Shown: piece by piece, positions 1-14,200 of the stretch | Numbering within the stretch: the stretch's first letter is position 1 | How the letters are laid out: every line of letters begins with the position of its first letter | Assembly: GCA_036925085.1 (NCBI GenBank) | Contig: JAUPFP010000003.1 | Coordinates: 682,001 to 746,000, forward strand | DNA from: Brachycybe producta | Lineage: Eukaryota > Arthropoda > Diplopoda > Playtdesmida > Andrognathidae | DNA: 64,000 nucleotides | Reading direction: 5' to 3' | Made by a program: the position numbers and the translations under genes | Notes under the pieces: model-generated | The model's input: the letters and a program-made list of their open reading frames with translations, nothing else | What the model was told of the DNA's origin: nothing | Database searches by the model: none

Positions 1-657
1 AATTAAAATTAAATAAAATTAAAATTAAATAAAATTAAAATTAAATAAAATTAAAATTAAATAAAATTAAAATTAAATAAAATTAAAATTAAATAAAATT
101 AAAATTAAATAAAATTAAAATTAAATAAAATTAAAATTAAATAAAATTAAAATTAAATAAAATTAAAATTAAATAAAATTAAAATTAAATAAAATTAAAA
201 TTAAATAAAATTAAAATTAAATAAAATTAAAATTAAATAAAATTAAAATTAAATAAAATTAAAATTAAATAAAATTAAAATTAAATAAAATTAAAATTAA
301 ATAAAATTAAAATTAAATAAAATTAAAATTAAATAAAATTAAAATTAAATAAAATTAAAATTAAATAAAATTAAAATTAAATAAAATTAAAATTAAATAA
401 AATTAAAATTAAATAAAATTAAAATTAAATAAAATTAAAATTAAATAAAATTAAATAAAATTAAAATTAAATAAAATTAAAATTAAATAAAATTAAAATT
501 AAATAAAATTAAAATTAAATAAAATTAAAATTAAATAAAATTAAAATTAAATAAAATTAAAATTAAATAAAATTAAAATTAAATAAAATTAAAATTAAAA
601 TTAAATAAAATTAAAATTAAATAAAATTAAAATTAAATAAAATTAAAATTAAATTTA
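1..657. repeat. 16-bp AT-only minisatellite
   Basis: About 41 near-identical copies of the unit TTAAAATTAAATAAAA. There are a few shortened units around 450 and 595, and the array decays into TAAATTTAAATTAAAAAACG at its right edge. It runs off the left edge of the window and lies in what is expected to be a 3' intron of CrebA. Confidence 0.97.
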
Positions 658-985
658 AATTAAAAAACGTTTATTTTGAAAAATATCAACATGAAAATTC
701 TATTAAGTGATTCAACTACCTCTTCTAGTTTTTAAAACAATTTAAAATTTCTTCTTCGTGTTGTTATTATTCTGAAATTTCAGAATAAACAAGAGCTTGA
801 GAGGCGGGTTCACACTTTAAAACTGAATTATGTCATAAATCAGAAAGAAATAAAACACCTAAAGAAGAAGAATGTTAAAAAGTAGAATGACCTTTATTGC
901 ATGATTTCTCCCGCTTTGCAAAATTGCACTTGTTTTTTGAGGGGAAGGTGGAAGAACTTGGCCACGGCGACACATCACGACTTAC

Positions 986-1010
986 CACACTTGGTATTAA
1001 CACGTTTCAG
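986..1010 (-). CDS. Candidate CrebA micro-exon (speculative)
   Basis: 25 bp bounded by a pyrimidine-rich acceptor ending TTTTCGTACAG and a perfect GTAAGT donor. It is open in the phase left by exon 8 (LKRVNTKC plus one base). A possible acceptor at 860-859 would continue it to a stop within eight codons. If used, the protein would end without a membrane segment. The splice sites are good, but there is no homology support and chance is likely. Confidence 0.2.
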
Positions 1011-1312
1011 CTGTACGAAAACAAAGAAAACTAAAATTAACCTCAACGCAACGAAATAGGCGCTGAATAAGCACCAAATTAAATCTCAGTTTGACATTTC
1101 TTCAATTTGGCAGCTTATTCAGTTTTCTAAATTGAAGAATCGTGTTTGACAAGGTCTCATTGTTCATTTTAGCCTCTATGTACAGCCTTTCGTCATTTTG
1201 CGCGCCGCTCAGCAATGAAAAGCTTGGAAGCTAAATTGGTTATCATTTTTATTAGAAGTTCTGGTTAATTTTAGTTAATTTTTGTCAAGTTCTGAAAATT
1301 GTGCTTCTTCTT

Positions 1313-1873
1313 TTAAGGTGGCATTATAGATAATTACTTTGCTTTCGTCTCCCCGGATGGCGCCACTGCAGTGGCTAATGCTAAGCTCTATAGACGTTTT
1401 TTTGGGTCAAATTTCGACGCAAAAACGTCAAACGAACGTTTTATTTTATTAAAAACACCATTAAGAAAAAATTCAAATTGTTTTCAAAACTAGAATGGCA
1501 AAAAAGATTATGCTAGAAAGTTTCTTCATGAAAATATCTTAAAAAATAAACAATTTTATAGTTCAGTTTAAAAAATCATCCGTTTTTTTACGTTTTTTTC
1601 ATTGAAATTTCATGAAAAACTATTTCCGGCCTTTTTTTTCAAACTTGTCATAAAAAGTTTATTTTGAAAGATATCATTATTGAAAATACTTTTAGCATTA
1701 TCACCAACTATTCTAGTTTCTAAAACAATTTGAATTTCTTTCATAATGAAAAAACGTTTGTTTAAAAAATAGAAATTTTCTCAAAACTTTCAGAGGAAGA
1801 TATTATAATCACTGCAGTGGCGCCATCTGGAGGGACAATAAAAACAAAATTAATATCTATTCAGCCACCTTAA
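1313..1873. mobile_element. Family C foldback element, copy 1
   Basis: Ends are TTAAGGTGGC and GCCACCTTAA. The sub-terminal arms carry GGATGGCGCCACTGCAGTGG on the left and its complement on the right. The interior holds degenerate family B arms (AAACTAGAATGG near 1489, ACTATTCTAGTTTC near 1706). There is no coding capacity, so it is a non-autonomous element. It lies downstream of CrebA exon 8. Confidence 0.8.
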
Positions 1874-2179
1874 TATTAAAAATTCAAATAAAAGTTTGTT
1901 TCGATCATAACTTTTAAAAATATAAAGTTCCGAAGAACAGTTGTCGCCATAAAAAAACAAGATAAACACAATCATATTTAATTGAGTTTACTTTCGATTG
2001 ACGAGACGCGAAACGAGACACAAAAGCAATTTGCGCAAAACCAAAAACAGATGTGGTTTTTTATAAAACAGAAGTAAATTAAAAACAGTAGAGAACAAAC
2101 AAAAGAGCGCCAAGTTCGAACTTTTAATATATTTCTCTCTCTCTCTCTTTAGAATTAATTATTCAATGTTTTTTCTCAC

Positions 2180-2282
2180 CGTTGCAGAATTATTGGAAGT
2201 CTGCGTACAAACTGTTCTCGACATTTTATTTGGTAACTCTCCCAACATTGCCTGTAGTTTGTGCAGCTGTGACAACAAAGAT
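2180..2282 (-). CDS. CrebA: CrebA exon 8, leucine zipper part 2
   Basis: 103 bp, residues 415-449. Acceptor TTTTTTCCCAG, donor ACG|GTGAGA. It encodes [15 protein letters not shown] (heptads L417, L424), then [20 protein letters not shown]. The last part aligns with the family stretch just before the membrane segment. The in-frame donor shows that at least one further exon exists. Confidence 0.95.
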
Positions 2283-5200
2283 CTGGGAAAAAAATGGAAG
2301 AAAAAAAAAACCACACACACACATTACACAACCAGACACGAAAACGAACTTCGTTAGATAAACAATAAAGAAGACTAGAAAGGGAAAAAAACAAACTTGT
2401 TATTCGTTTCCAATGAGTCCACTTTTCGCTTGTAGTCACAGTTTTCGTGAGCCAAATTTTCCACCCTAGAAAAAAAAAGAAAAACACGGAAAAAAACAAG
2501 TTTTAGTTACTGTTTTTCTCTCTCTTTCTTTCAAATAAGAAAGAAGGAGGAGGAGGAAACGACGGTTTCGAGAAAGAAAAAGAGGATCTTCGTACTTCTT
2601 TTCTAAGGCGTCCATGTATTCCTTCTTCTTTCTCCGACTTTCCTGAGCAGAAATCTGAAAACCAAGAAAAAAAGTAGAAAAACTTAACATAAAAATTGTC
2701 AGAAACATCGAAGTTTTTTTTTTTTCGAAATGAAAACCGCCTTAAGGTGGCTCAATAGATATATTCAATTTTGTTTTCCCCTTCCCCCAGATGGCGCCAT
2801 TGTAGTGGCTAATGCTAAGCTCCGTAGACTTTTTTTTTTAATTTTTTCGTCAATTTGAACGTTTTTTTCTAAAAAACATTAGAAAAAAATTTATAGCTTT
2901 CTAAACTAGAATGGTAAAAGATTATGTTAAATGGCGACATATTAAAAAATAAAAAATTTTAATAGTTCAGTTTGAAAAATGGACCCGTTTTTTTAGGTTT
3001 TTCCATTGAAATTTCATGAAAAACGATTTTCGCCTTTTTCGAACTCAACTAAAAAGTTTATTTTGAAAGATATCAACATGAATTTTTTTTTAGAATTATC
3101 ACGAACTATTCTAGTTTCTAAAACAGTTTTGATTTTTTTTTTTTTTCGTAATAATTCTTCTGAAAAAACGTTCGCTTGAAAAATATAAATTCTCTCAAAA
3201 AACCGCAGTTGTGGGAAGAGGAGACCCTCCGATAGAGAACATAATAGCCACTACAATGGCGCCATCTGGTAGTACAATAATAAAATCTATTCAGTTCCAT
3301 CTATTAATGACAGGCAATTAGAAAACGGGATGAACAGAAGTCGGCTCCGCCGTTTTTATGCCGACCGGCAACTTCTAATTGGTTTGAAAAGGGCGGAGCA
3401 TGTGACGTCAGACTACAATAACCAACCAATTAAAAGTTGCCGGTCGTCATAACAAGGGCGGAGCCAACTGAAGTTCTGACCGATTTCTAACTGCGTGTCT
3501 ATTAAGGTGGTTTTAAAGTCTAAACCCGAGGGGTGGGGCCTCGCGAACTGTTAATTATTAGGTCTTAATCAGGTTCAAAATAAAAAGAAACTTGGATGTG
3601 TTTTAGAAACTAGAAGGGTAACTCAACATCATTTAAGGCTGTTTTCATGTTGATATTTTTCAAAATAAACTTTTTATGTCTTGAGTTTTTAAAATGACTC
3701 AACTTTAAAGCAGAAAAATAATTGAAATTGAAATTAAATTCTAATTAAAGTTTGAAAATCTCCAAAAAAATTTATGTTATTTTCAGAGATTGCAACAAAT
3801 TAGAAAAAATAATAATTGGCAATTAATAGTTTTTAATTAAACCGTCCATCTTTTAATATCCTTTTTCAAAGCTTAAATAAAAATATTAAAATTGGTGCAT
3901 AAAATATGGATGACCTTTCGAGGAAATTGGTGTAAATTATTCAAAATGAATCATTGCATCATCTGTGCTTAAAACAATTAATTATAATTTGTCTAAAATT
4001 ATTGCTCAAAATGAAATGAGATGAAAATACGTTTTACTCAACTTTTAAAGATTATAAATTATGAGCAGCTGATTTTAGAAAAAAAACAAAAACTGAAAAG
4101 TATGTTATAAACTAGAAGAGAAGCTGAATCCGCTTAATGGTATTTTAATATTTAAATCTTTCAAAATAAGCTTTATTGTAGTATTAATTAATTTCTAGAC
4201 AAATTTAAACGTCTGCTTAACTTTGGAACATATTCAAATTTAACATTAATTGCTGCGTGTGGACTTTTATATCCCTCTGCCATAGGCCTATTTGGCTGCT
4301 AGCAGAGTGATTGTAATTGTAACAGGAAATTACCCTTCTAGTTTTTAACACTTTCAATTTCTCTCCTGAAACTGTAGAATAACCTTGGGAGTTCCAAAAT
4401 CGGATGTTCATAAAATATTTTAAAAAATTAATTCAAAGTGTTTTTCTTAGAAACTAGAAGGGTCAGCTATCAATCACAGTTAAGTGTGATTTCACGTTGA
4501 TATATCTTTCAAAATAAACTTTTTATGTCAGTATGATAGTAATCTAATTTTAAGCTGATGATATTCTTTAATTTTTCTCTTATTAAAAAGTTTATTTTGA
4601 AAGATATTTTATCAAACATGAAAATTATCCTTATATTCCGTAGCTAACCCTTCTAGTTTCTAACACACTTTCAATGTCTCCTCAGTGTTGTTTTGATCTT
4701 CGAAAATTGTAGAATAACCTCAATAGTTTAAAATTCACCTTGCTCATAAAACATTTTAAGAAAAACATTGATAAGTGGTTTTAGAAACTAGAAGGGTATT
4801 TTTCATTTTTGAGATATCTTTCAAAATAAGCTTTTTTCATGTCTGTTTTAAAAATAATTCAATTTTAAGCAGACGATATTTTAATTTTTTTATATAAAAA
4901 GTTTATTTTGAAAGATATCACAGATATCCTCCATTCTAGTTTCTAACACACTTTCAATTTCTCCTTAGTGTTGTTTGCTTTTATCTGAAATTTCATCCCA
5001 AAAAAAAAACAAGAAAATGAATGGAAGAAACGAAAATGAACCTTATTTTTAATCTTCCGCCTGATCTTCTTAAGCGATTTCTCTTCGGATTTCGTAAGGG
5101 GCAACCGAGTTGGGACCGGATATCCTTCCGCCACCAACGTTCTTTTTTCCTCTTCCGTTAGAAGAAGCAATCCAGTGGCTCCTTTCTACAAAAAATTCAA

Positions 5201-8200
5201 AATAAACACATTTAACACTGTGACACCTTTAATACAAATCTCATTAAATATAACATAGGGTGCAATCGGAAACTAAGACCTACTTTACACGAACCACTTT
5301 GTGGCGCCACCCCCGTATTTGTTGAAATTCTGCCACAACTTAAGTGACGTGACAATCGCCTGTCAATTGACGATCAGTGGTCCACACGGCCATTATTTTA
5401 AATGGTGGCTCTTGTGAAGCATACCATACCAACCACTTTGAGGCACCACAAAGTGGTCCATGTAAAGCCGGCCTTATGTTACATATAGACCCTTTAAGAG
5501 TGAGAGATTTTGCTCCGGATGTGCGTGCTTTTTCAGCCATTTTCTATAAGCCTCATATAAAGAAAGCCATTTTTTTGCATTCTGACTTTCACACTAGAGG
5601 TCGCCACATTCAATTTAATCTTCTCAAGAAAGCCAAGAATGTCCGGATTTTAATTCTTTCTTGAGAAGGGTAGGTGGCGTTAGTATTGTTGTTCCCGAAC
5701 ACGTTTTCTTTAAGAATGTTTCACTATTTTTCTTTACCAGTTATATAGGTTTTTCTTTAGTTTCCGAATGCACCCATAATTTAACCCTTTGACCCCCAGC
5801 ACCTTTTTTTAATTTTGACTGAAATTAGAAAATATAAAAATTAAAATCCACTAACTGGTTGAGTGCTGATGAGAGGAGAATTGAAAGAGTTTTTCGATGA
5901 CGACGACGATGAGGTGAAACTGGATCCGAGGGAACCCATGGTTCTAGCCTGCGATCCGTGCCTTCGCGATGATGACGAAGATGACGACGACGACGAAGAT
6001 GACGAAGAAGAGGACGGAGATGATAATGGGCAAGAAGACAAGAGGCTCGGAGGACTAGAAGGCTGCTGAGAGTAAATCGGACTTAAACTTCCTTCGGAGT
6101 CGCTGCTGTTACTCGAAGGAGGCGTCGGTGGCAGACCGAAAGCTAAAAAGATAATTTGAAAAATAAGACTTAAAATTTAAACACAAAATAATGAGAAATA
6201 TTTTTGAAACTGCGGCTCTCGCTCGACAGACTGCGGCTCTCGCTCGACAGACTGCGGCTCTCGCTCGACAGACTGCGGCTCTCGCTCGACAGACTGCGGC
6301 TCTCGCTCGACAGACTGCGGCTCTCGCTCGACAGACTGCGGCTCTCGCTCGACAGACTGCGGCTCTCGCTCGACAGACTGCGGCTCTCGCTCGTCAGACT
6401 GCGGCTCTCGCTCGTCAGACTGCGCCTCTCGCTCGACAGACTGCGCCTCTCGCTCGACAGACTGCTGATGGAGCTACCCTTCTAGTTTCTAAAATACTTT
6501 CTAGTTTTTCTCTTCATTTTGCTGTTCTGAAAAGACAGATTTTTTTTTCTTCCAAAATCAGCTATTCCTAAAATCTAATATTCAATATATTGCACAATTT
6601 AAACAATTTTTTTTCTTCTAATTACATTTTTATATATAATTAATTATATAGTGTATAATTTAATATAAAGTATATAATAAAAAATAAATCATTAAATCCC
6701 GAAAAAGAAGAAGAAGATTAAAAGATGAAATTTTAATAAAAATTTGAAAGAAAAATTGTTAAAATTAAAAAAAAGGTTTAATTCTAAGCAACGAATGAAT
6801 TTAATAAGTTATAAAATATAAAAAGCTCAAATTAAAATTAGTTTTGTGCTAAATCGATGTTGCTAACCATCGAACAAAGTTGCTAAGATATACAACACAC
6901 ACACATATTGCATTTTTATTACTCTCTCTCTCTCTCTCTCCCTTTGATAACAATGGAGGTGCAATCGGAAACAAAAAACACTTTAAAATGCTTTACAAAG
7001 AATTTCCGGAAGTGCTTCATTCCGCCATTTTTCTTCTCTGAAAAATTAGGCCATTTTTTTTTGTGCAAACATGTGTTCCTACATTCTGACCTTCAAAACC
7101 TGAAAGTTCACTATATTTAAGTAAGTTTTGATTAGGTTTTTGTTTTCTTGAGAAAGATATAGGTGGCGCTGGCATCGTTCCCAATCACGTTATCTTTAGA
7201 TTATTTTTTCGAATATACCTTTTTTTGTTCTGTTAAGTTTTCTTCACCGGATCATAATTTGCTTTTTCTAGTTTGAAGTATCCGAATGCGCCTTAATATC
7301 AATAATTCAATTTGAACAACATTTTAAAAGGACGAATAATATAAAAGAAGAGATAAAAATATCATCGATCACAGAAATATAATCATGATATCACACAATT
7401 GTAATTGTATATCAATAATATCTTAACCTACCTCGGGGTTAACTAATGAAATTCAGTCAAATTTCATTCATTTTTAGAAATATATAATAGATACATAGAG
7501 GTAGCTCAACTCCGTATGTTAAAGAAAAAATGCCGTGAGTGAGATAGGCAGTTAGAAATAGGGGAGAACTTCAGTTGGTTCCGCCCTTGTTATGACGACC
7601 GGCAACTTCTAATTGGTTGGATATGTAGTCTGACGTCACATGCTCCACCCTTTTCAATTTCTAATTGGTTTGATATTTGGTCTGACGCTTATTGAAAGGG
7701 CGGGGCAAACGTAATCTTAGTGCTGGATAGAACTGCCTGTCTTATGGGCACAGGCAAGTGTGCTCAGCACAATACATGTCGTTTGTCCCGCCCCTTTTAT
7801 GAGGAACAGCAACTTCTAATTGATTTGTTACTTTTGGTCTGTCACATGCTCCGCCCTTTTCAAATTTGGATTGGTTGATATTTGGTCTGACGTCACATGC
7901 CCCGAACTTTTCAATTTCTAATTGGTTGATATTTGGTATGACGCTCATAAAAGGGCGGGGCAAATTACTGTATTGTGCTAAGCACACTTGCCTGTGTCCA
8001 TAAGTGATCTAAAAGCGCCCCCTGTTGGTTTTTTTAAAAAACAACAATGAAAAACACATTTTTCACTTCAATTGTTGAATCGAATTTGATAAAATCCACA
8101 AAAACGGCCATTAAATTAACAATTAATGGGCCATTTATGTTTTCATTCGTCTCCAGATGAATTTAAATCAGAATGTGTTTTTCTTAAAAAGTAGAAGAGG

Positions 8201-11200
8201 CATTTGTGACCCACCTGAATGCGTTGGTTCTACTTTGACAGTGACTTTGGAAAACACCTGTCGACCGTGGCCTTTTAAGGTAGAAGATGACGAGGATTTG
8301 GTGGTGGTGGTGGTGGCCAATACGATGGTCGGTTGTTTGAGTAACGTCGTCGTGTGGTTCTGATGGTGGTTACTGTGGTTATTGTGATGGTGGTTATGAT
8401 GCGGATGATGGTGGTTATGATGATGATTATGATGACCACTGCTTGGATGGTAAGGACTGAGGCAAGTAAAGGGAGACGCGGACAAAAGTGGCGTCTGAGG
8501 TGAACCGGGAGCTGAAAGTGGCTCCTGTTTGACGTGAATCTCAGAAGAACCACTCGACCTGGAATCCATTGGAATCGATCCGAAACAATCCGAATCCAAA
8601 TCTGAACAACAACAACAAAAAAAAAACGAACCCAAAATAAAATTTTAAAAAAAATGGAGAAACTTGGATTGCTTTTAGAAACTAGAAGGGTAACTCAATC
8701 ACTAAAGTACATATTTTCATGTTGATTATCTTTCAAAATAAACTTTTTATAGAAAAAATATTAAATATCTTCTGTTTAAAAGTTGAATCATTTTCAAACT
8801 GACAGAAAAAGTTTATTTTGAAAGATATCATCAACATTTAAATACCCTTAAGTTATTGAACTACCCTTTCTAGTTTCTAACAAAATTTTCAATTTCTCTT
8901 CAGAAATGCAAAATAAGCATCATCTGTGAATATAAACGTCTCAAAAATAAACTTAAGTGTTTTTAGAAACTAGAAGGGTAGTTCCGGACACTTATTTGAT
9001 ATATCTTTTAAAATAACCCTTTTGTCTTTAAAAAACGTTTATTTTAAAAGATATATTAACTACCCTTCTAGTTTCTAAAACATTTTTGAAGTTTTGCTCC
9101 TGAAAGACAGAATAATAATAAAAGAGTCGATTAAACCCATCTTAAGTGACTCATTTTACTCTTCTAGTTTCTAAAACACCAATTCTTTTTTTCTTCAATT
9201 TCTGCTTTACTGAAGTTGTAAAATAACCAATCAGAGAGAGAGACTTCTATTCTAGAATTATTAATCCATTATTTGCATATTTTGCAAATGGCTGACTTTA
9301 CACAGACGTGTTAACATTGAATATGTGTTGTTTTTATGTTTATTTCATGTTAAGTTTCTAGTAACTTGTAACTTGTAACGTTTTTCAAGTTCACTAACCC
9401 CCCCCCCCCCTATTACTTTTTATTTTAACTACTTTTAAGCTCAATTACATCAGACATCACAAGTTGTGATTTGAGAACTTAAAACAACCGTTTTTTATTA
9501 TAATTTTACGTCATTTTTCTTATATTTTACGTAAATATTATAATAATTACACATATTATGAAAAACGTGACGAAATAAAAGAAGCGTTTAAAAGACTATA
9601 AGGTTGGATCACACAGGCAGAAAAAAATCAAATGTATCTCGTTTGAATACAGTAGAAGAAACTCCATTATTTTGACAAAATTCGGATCGAACCTGGTCCG
9701 GTTTACCGAAAATCCGGATAATCCTGAAAATCACCAATTTTTGTCTTTACTTTAATTCTCTCCATCATTAGCGGAAAATTAAGTCGAAAAACACCGATAT
9801 TATGATGAAATCCGGTCGGGATTATCGAGATCCGGTTAACCGAGATTCTACTGTAATTTCCATTCTTCAAATTTCACATGGCTGCTTGCTGCCTGCAATT
9901 GGATTCTTCTCCCACTGCCACAGGTCTTCATGTCTGCTCGAAAAAATACTAATTCAAAATTCTGTTTATCAGACTGAAATGTAGGCAGAAAACAACGGTT
10001 TTTACTCGTTTCTATTCTGCCATGCGGAATTACATTTTATCAGCCAATAGGAATTCGTTTTTCAGTTGCATCCTTCTGTTATGGCTCCTCTCCTTCAATT
10101 TATAAATACAGGCAAATGTAGCCAGCACTAGCTTTTTGTTTGCTCCGCCCTTTTATAAGCGTCATCAATTCCTAATTGGTTGATATTTGGTCTGATGCTC
10201 ATAAAAGGGCGGAGCAAACGAAAAGCTAGTGCTGGCTACACACACACACACAAGCAAGTAAAGACAGGAATACCGCCCCTTTGATGAGGACTGGGTACTT
10301 CTAATTGGTTTGTTACGTGGTCTGACGTCACATGCTCCGCCCTTATCAATTCTTAATTGGTTGATATTTGGTCTGACGCTCATAAAAGGGGTGGAGCAAA
10401 CGTCTGCGTGTCCCTGTCTTTACATGCCTGTTGGCTACACTTGCCTGTATTTATAATTCCTTCTATAAATTCAACAATGTCTTTGTGGTTAAAAACCGCT
10501 AAACGCAACGAAAAGCAGAAATATAGCTGAAGCTTTCTTCTGAATTTTTGTTTTTATTTTCTACTTGTTTTTACGTATGTGAGATCCAGCCCTAAAAGCA
10601 GGTTTACACGTAATTTTTTTTAAAAAAACTCATTTTCTGATTTCGTGTTTCAAAAGTTCAACCAGAAGAAGAAGAAGAAAAAATATCAAGTAAAATAAAT
10701 CGGGTGTAAAAAATTTTCTAATAAAAATTTCGGATGTTTTTAAACTTGGATACAAATTCTAAATCTTAAATAATTATGACCCCCCTCCCCTTTTTTTTTA
10801 GAATGAAATTAGGCAGTTGTCAAAAAAAAATGATAAAACTTGACATTATCCGGATTTCAATTTACGAAAAAAAAAAAACTAAATTGCTTCCAACTCGAAT
10901 CCAGATGTTAAAAAGATCACTTTTTACACCAAGTGTTGAAATGTCAAAACATCAATCTTCTACTATTTGCTGATTGCATGTAAAATTGGCAGCCATCTTG
11001 TTTCATCTTTTACACAAAATAACTGAAATTATTGTCATTTTCTGTTCAAGACTTTTTTTCAGAGTAGAAAGACTCAAACTTTTGAGCATTTCAAACACAC
11101 TGGAAATGAAGACATTCTTGTCTTGCAGACTTCACTGGAAATGTATTGCAATTCAACATTTCCATTTCCGCTTTCCTGGTTCACACGTGCAATGAATTTT

Positions 11201-14200
11201 TAAAGTTGCATTGTCACGAGCATCCAATAGAAACACCTCAACCACGCCCACTATGAATCGGGCTAACTATCGAGGCGCGTACTGCAGCACACAGGAAATG
11301 AAGACATTCTTGTCTTGCAAATTACACTGGAAATGTACTGCATTCAACATTAGCACTGCTGTTATTCCGGATCACATGATGCAACGAATTTTCGAATCAA
11401 CGATCCCTTGTGCTAAAGGTGAACATACAAAGTCCGATTTATTGGAACCAACAATGGTGGAACCAACAAACCAAGACAGTTCAAGATGTCTACAATGCAC
11501 GGGTCAACGTATCATCTAGCAGCAGCAGCAGCAGAAAACATCAAAACTATTTATGAATTTAACCTTTACTTTAGTTATTCTAACTTATACTTGGCTCCTG
11601 ATTGGCTGTAAGTCTTCCAACAGTTTATTTTGCTGGATTGAAGTACAGCAGGCCCTACTTTTGTTGGGCAATATCGGATATTGGAACAAGGCTTGCCACC
11701 TGTGGAGGACAGTCGTCTATTCGGAAGAACTGTGCTCCGGCACGTATTTAAGCTTTTATACAATTTATTGTGTGGAGGACAAGTTTGCCTTCGTGGAGGA
11801 CGGAACAGGCAATTAGAAAACGGGATGAACAGAAGTTGGCTCCGCCCTTTTTATGACGAACGGCAACTTCTAATTGGTGTGTTGTGTGGTTCGACGTTGA
11901 AAAGGGCGGAGCATGTGACGTCAGCCACTACATAACCAGCCAGTTAGAAGTTGCCGGTAGTCATAAAAAGGGCGGAGCCAACTTCTGTTCATCCCGTTTT
12001 CTAATTGCCTGTGGAGGACAGTCCTTGGCCAGAAGACATTTCTTCCAAATGGAGGGGACTGTCCTCCACAAAGGTGGAAAGGTAGGTGGCAAGCCTAATT
12101 AGAACCAACACAGGGGCATACACGATCCAATTTGTTGTTTCCAACAAATCGGATCGTTTATGTTTCACGTTTAGAGGCTTCAAAAATTCAAGTGCAAAAT
12201 TCCTTTTTCTTGAATTTGGACCCATTTTAAAGCTACGTTTTTTTTTTTTTTCTTTCTTTTCTTCTTCTAGTCTTTCAATTTCATTTAATCTAATCCCGAA
12301 AAATGTTCATTTCAACAAGTTTATTGAATAGAAAAAGTTTTAACAAACAAACAGGTGGATTTGGATTTTTCATAGTGAGGAAGAAGAAGAAGAAATAAAT
12401 TACAGGGTGTTTCTTGATTTGTTTTAAAATCATCTCAGGTGTAACAGACCTTGAAGTTAAAATATAATAAAAGACAAGGAAAGGAATCAAGTACAGAGAA
12501 GGAGGAGGAGGAGGAGGTTGGATAAGAGTTAAAAGAGTAGAAGGGGTCGGTCGGGGGAGTGATGATGATGATGAGCATGAAATGTTTTATTTTTTACAAT
12601 TATTCTTTTGAATATATGCGTGTTTCACAAAGCAGCCATCATCACTTTGGGCCACCAATTGTCTTTTTTTTAATGCATAAACTGCCTGGGTGAATGTTCG
12701 CAAAAGAATGCAGTTTTCTCTCTCTATCTATCTATTTTTTTCTGCACTTTTGTACCTTTTTCTCAATGTGTGTACACACAATAGGAACCGAACGCGTGCT
12801 GTTATTTTAGAAGCTCCCTGTAATTTGTAGACATAATATGCAAATTATGCAAATTAGACGAGTAAGAATTTTTGGTCGTTTTTTCTGCATTTCAGAACCA
12901 ACATTAAGATGGTTTAGGAACAGCTCCCCTTTTGGAATTCTTGTTTTTTCAGAAAATTTAAAACTTGAATGTCTTAAGAAACTAGAGTTATACTTAATGC
13001 ACACCTGATAATTTAAATGCATTTAAATAATAAACGATGTTCTACAGAGCCCTGTGAAGGACAAACGAACAATATGTTGAATTCAATTTATTCAGTTAAT
13101 TAATCTGAAAATATTGAGTTAATACTTAAATATTGATTTAGTATTTTTCAATTTAAAATATTAATAATTAAAGTCAATTTTTATTTGGTGTTCATGTCCT
13201 CAACTGGATTCCGTATAATTCACCTAAACACATTTAATTTCAATTCATTTAACTCATGTGTGCGTACAAGGTATTAAATAAATTGAAATTAAATGTGTTT
13301 AGGTGAATTCTACGGAATCCAGTTGAGGACATGAACAAAAAAAATTGACTTTAATTATTAATATTTTAAATTGAAATACTAAATCAATATTTTTGTCAAA
13401 TAGTTTAATTATATTTAAGTATTAAATCAATATTTTCAGATTAATTAACTGAATACATTGAATTCGACATATTGTTTGTTTGGCCTTCACAGGCCTCTGT
13501 AGAACATCGTTTATTATTTAAATGCATTTAAATTAATCAGCATTTAAATAAACTCAATCAATTTAAGTGTATGTTTTCATGTTGATATATTTCAAAATAA
13601 ACTTTTTATAGAACTTAAAAAAAAATATTCTTAAAGTTGGGCCATTTTCAAACTGACTTAAAAAGTTTATTTTAAAAGATATCAAAAACATGAAAATACC
13701 CTTTAAGTGATTATGTTACCCTTCTAGTTTCTAAAACTCTTGTTTATATTGTGTTTTTCAGGAGTAAAAAATGAAGAGAAACTAGAAGGGTAGCAGCTTC
13801 AATCATTTAAGGTGTATTTTTCACATTTGTTATCTTTCAAAATAAAGTATATGAAATTTAAACCAAAAAATCTATTTGTCATTTTTCAAACTGACAAAAA
13901 GTTTATTTTAAAAGATATCGTTCTGAAAAATTCCTTTTAACATGCTCTCACATATACACTATTCTAGTTTCTAACAAACTTTGATATTTTTTTTTGTTTT
14001 AAAAGAAAAAAGTTTACATTTTTTTCATTTTCTAGAAGAAAAAATTGGCCAATTGTAATGTGTGTTATTTTCTCTCATCATGTGTGTGTGGTCTTTTATT
14101 TTGAACTTGTTTAAAATGTAATTTAAATCTTGTATAATGAAAGGTGTTCTGTGGGAACCTCTTTTTCCCTTTACCACACATTACTAAAAAAACCGTATAA

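Noticed and set aside
3310-3498. Family A as an hAT element because ends resemble CAGG
   Set aside because: Target duplications are 9 bp in most clear cases, not 8 bp, and begin outside an ACAGG terminus.
4943-5170. 75-codon ORF as a stand-alone small gene
   Set aside because: Its N-terminal part is CrebA exon 5; the rest is read-through into intron 5 past the AAG|GTTCAT donor.
6191-6571. Plus-strand ORFs AALARQT / LRLSLDR
   Set aside because: Translation of a 21-bp minisatellite; two frames open at once, antisense to the CrebA gene.
8275-8553. Second minus-strand ORF of 92 codons rich in Ile/Thr
   Set aside because: Alternative frame of CrebA exon 3; the His-rich frame carries the conserved motifs and joins in phase.
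10974-12331. Several overlapping ORFs of 60-102 codons
   Set aside because: They cross the duplicated 11.1-11.37 kb segment and the F/A foldbacks, use non-ATG starts in places, and show no domain.
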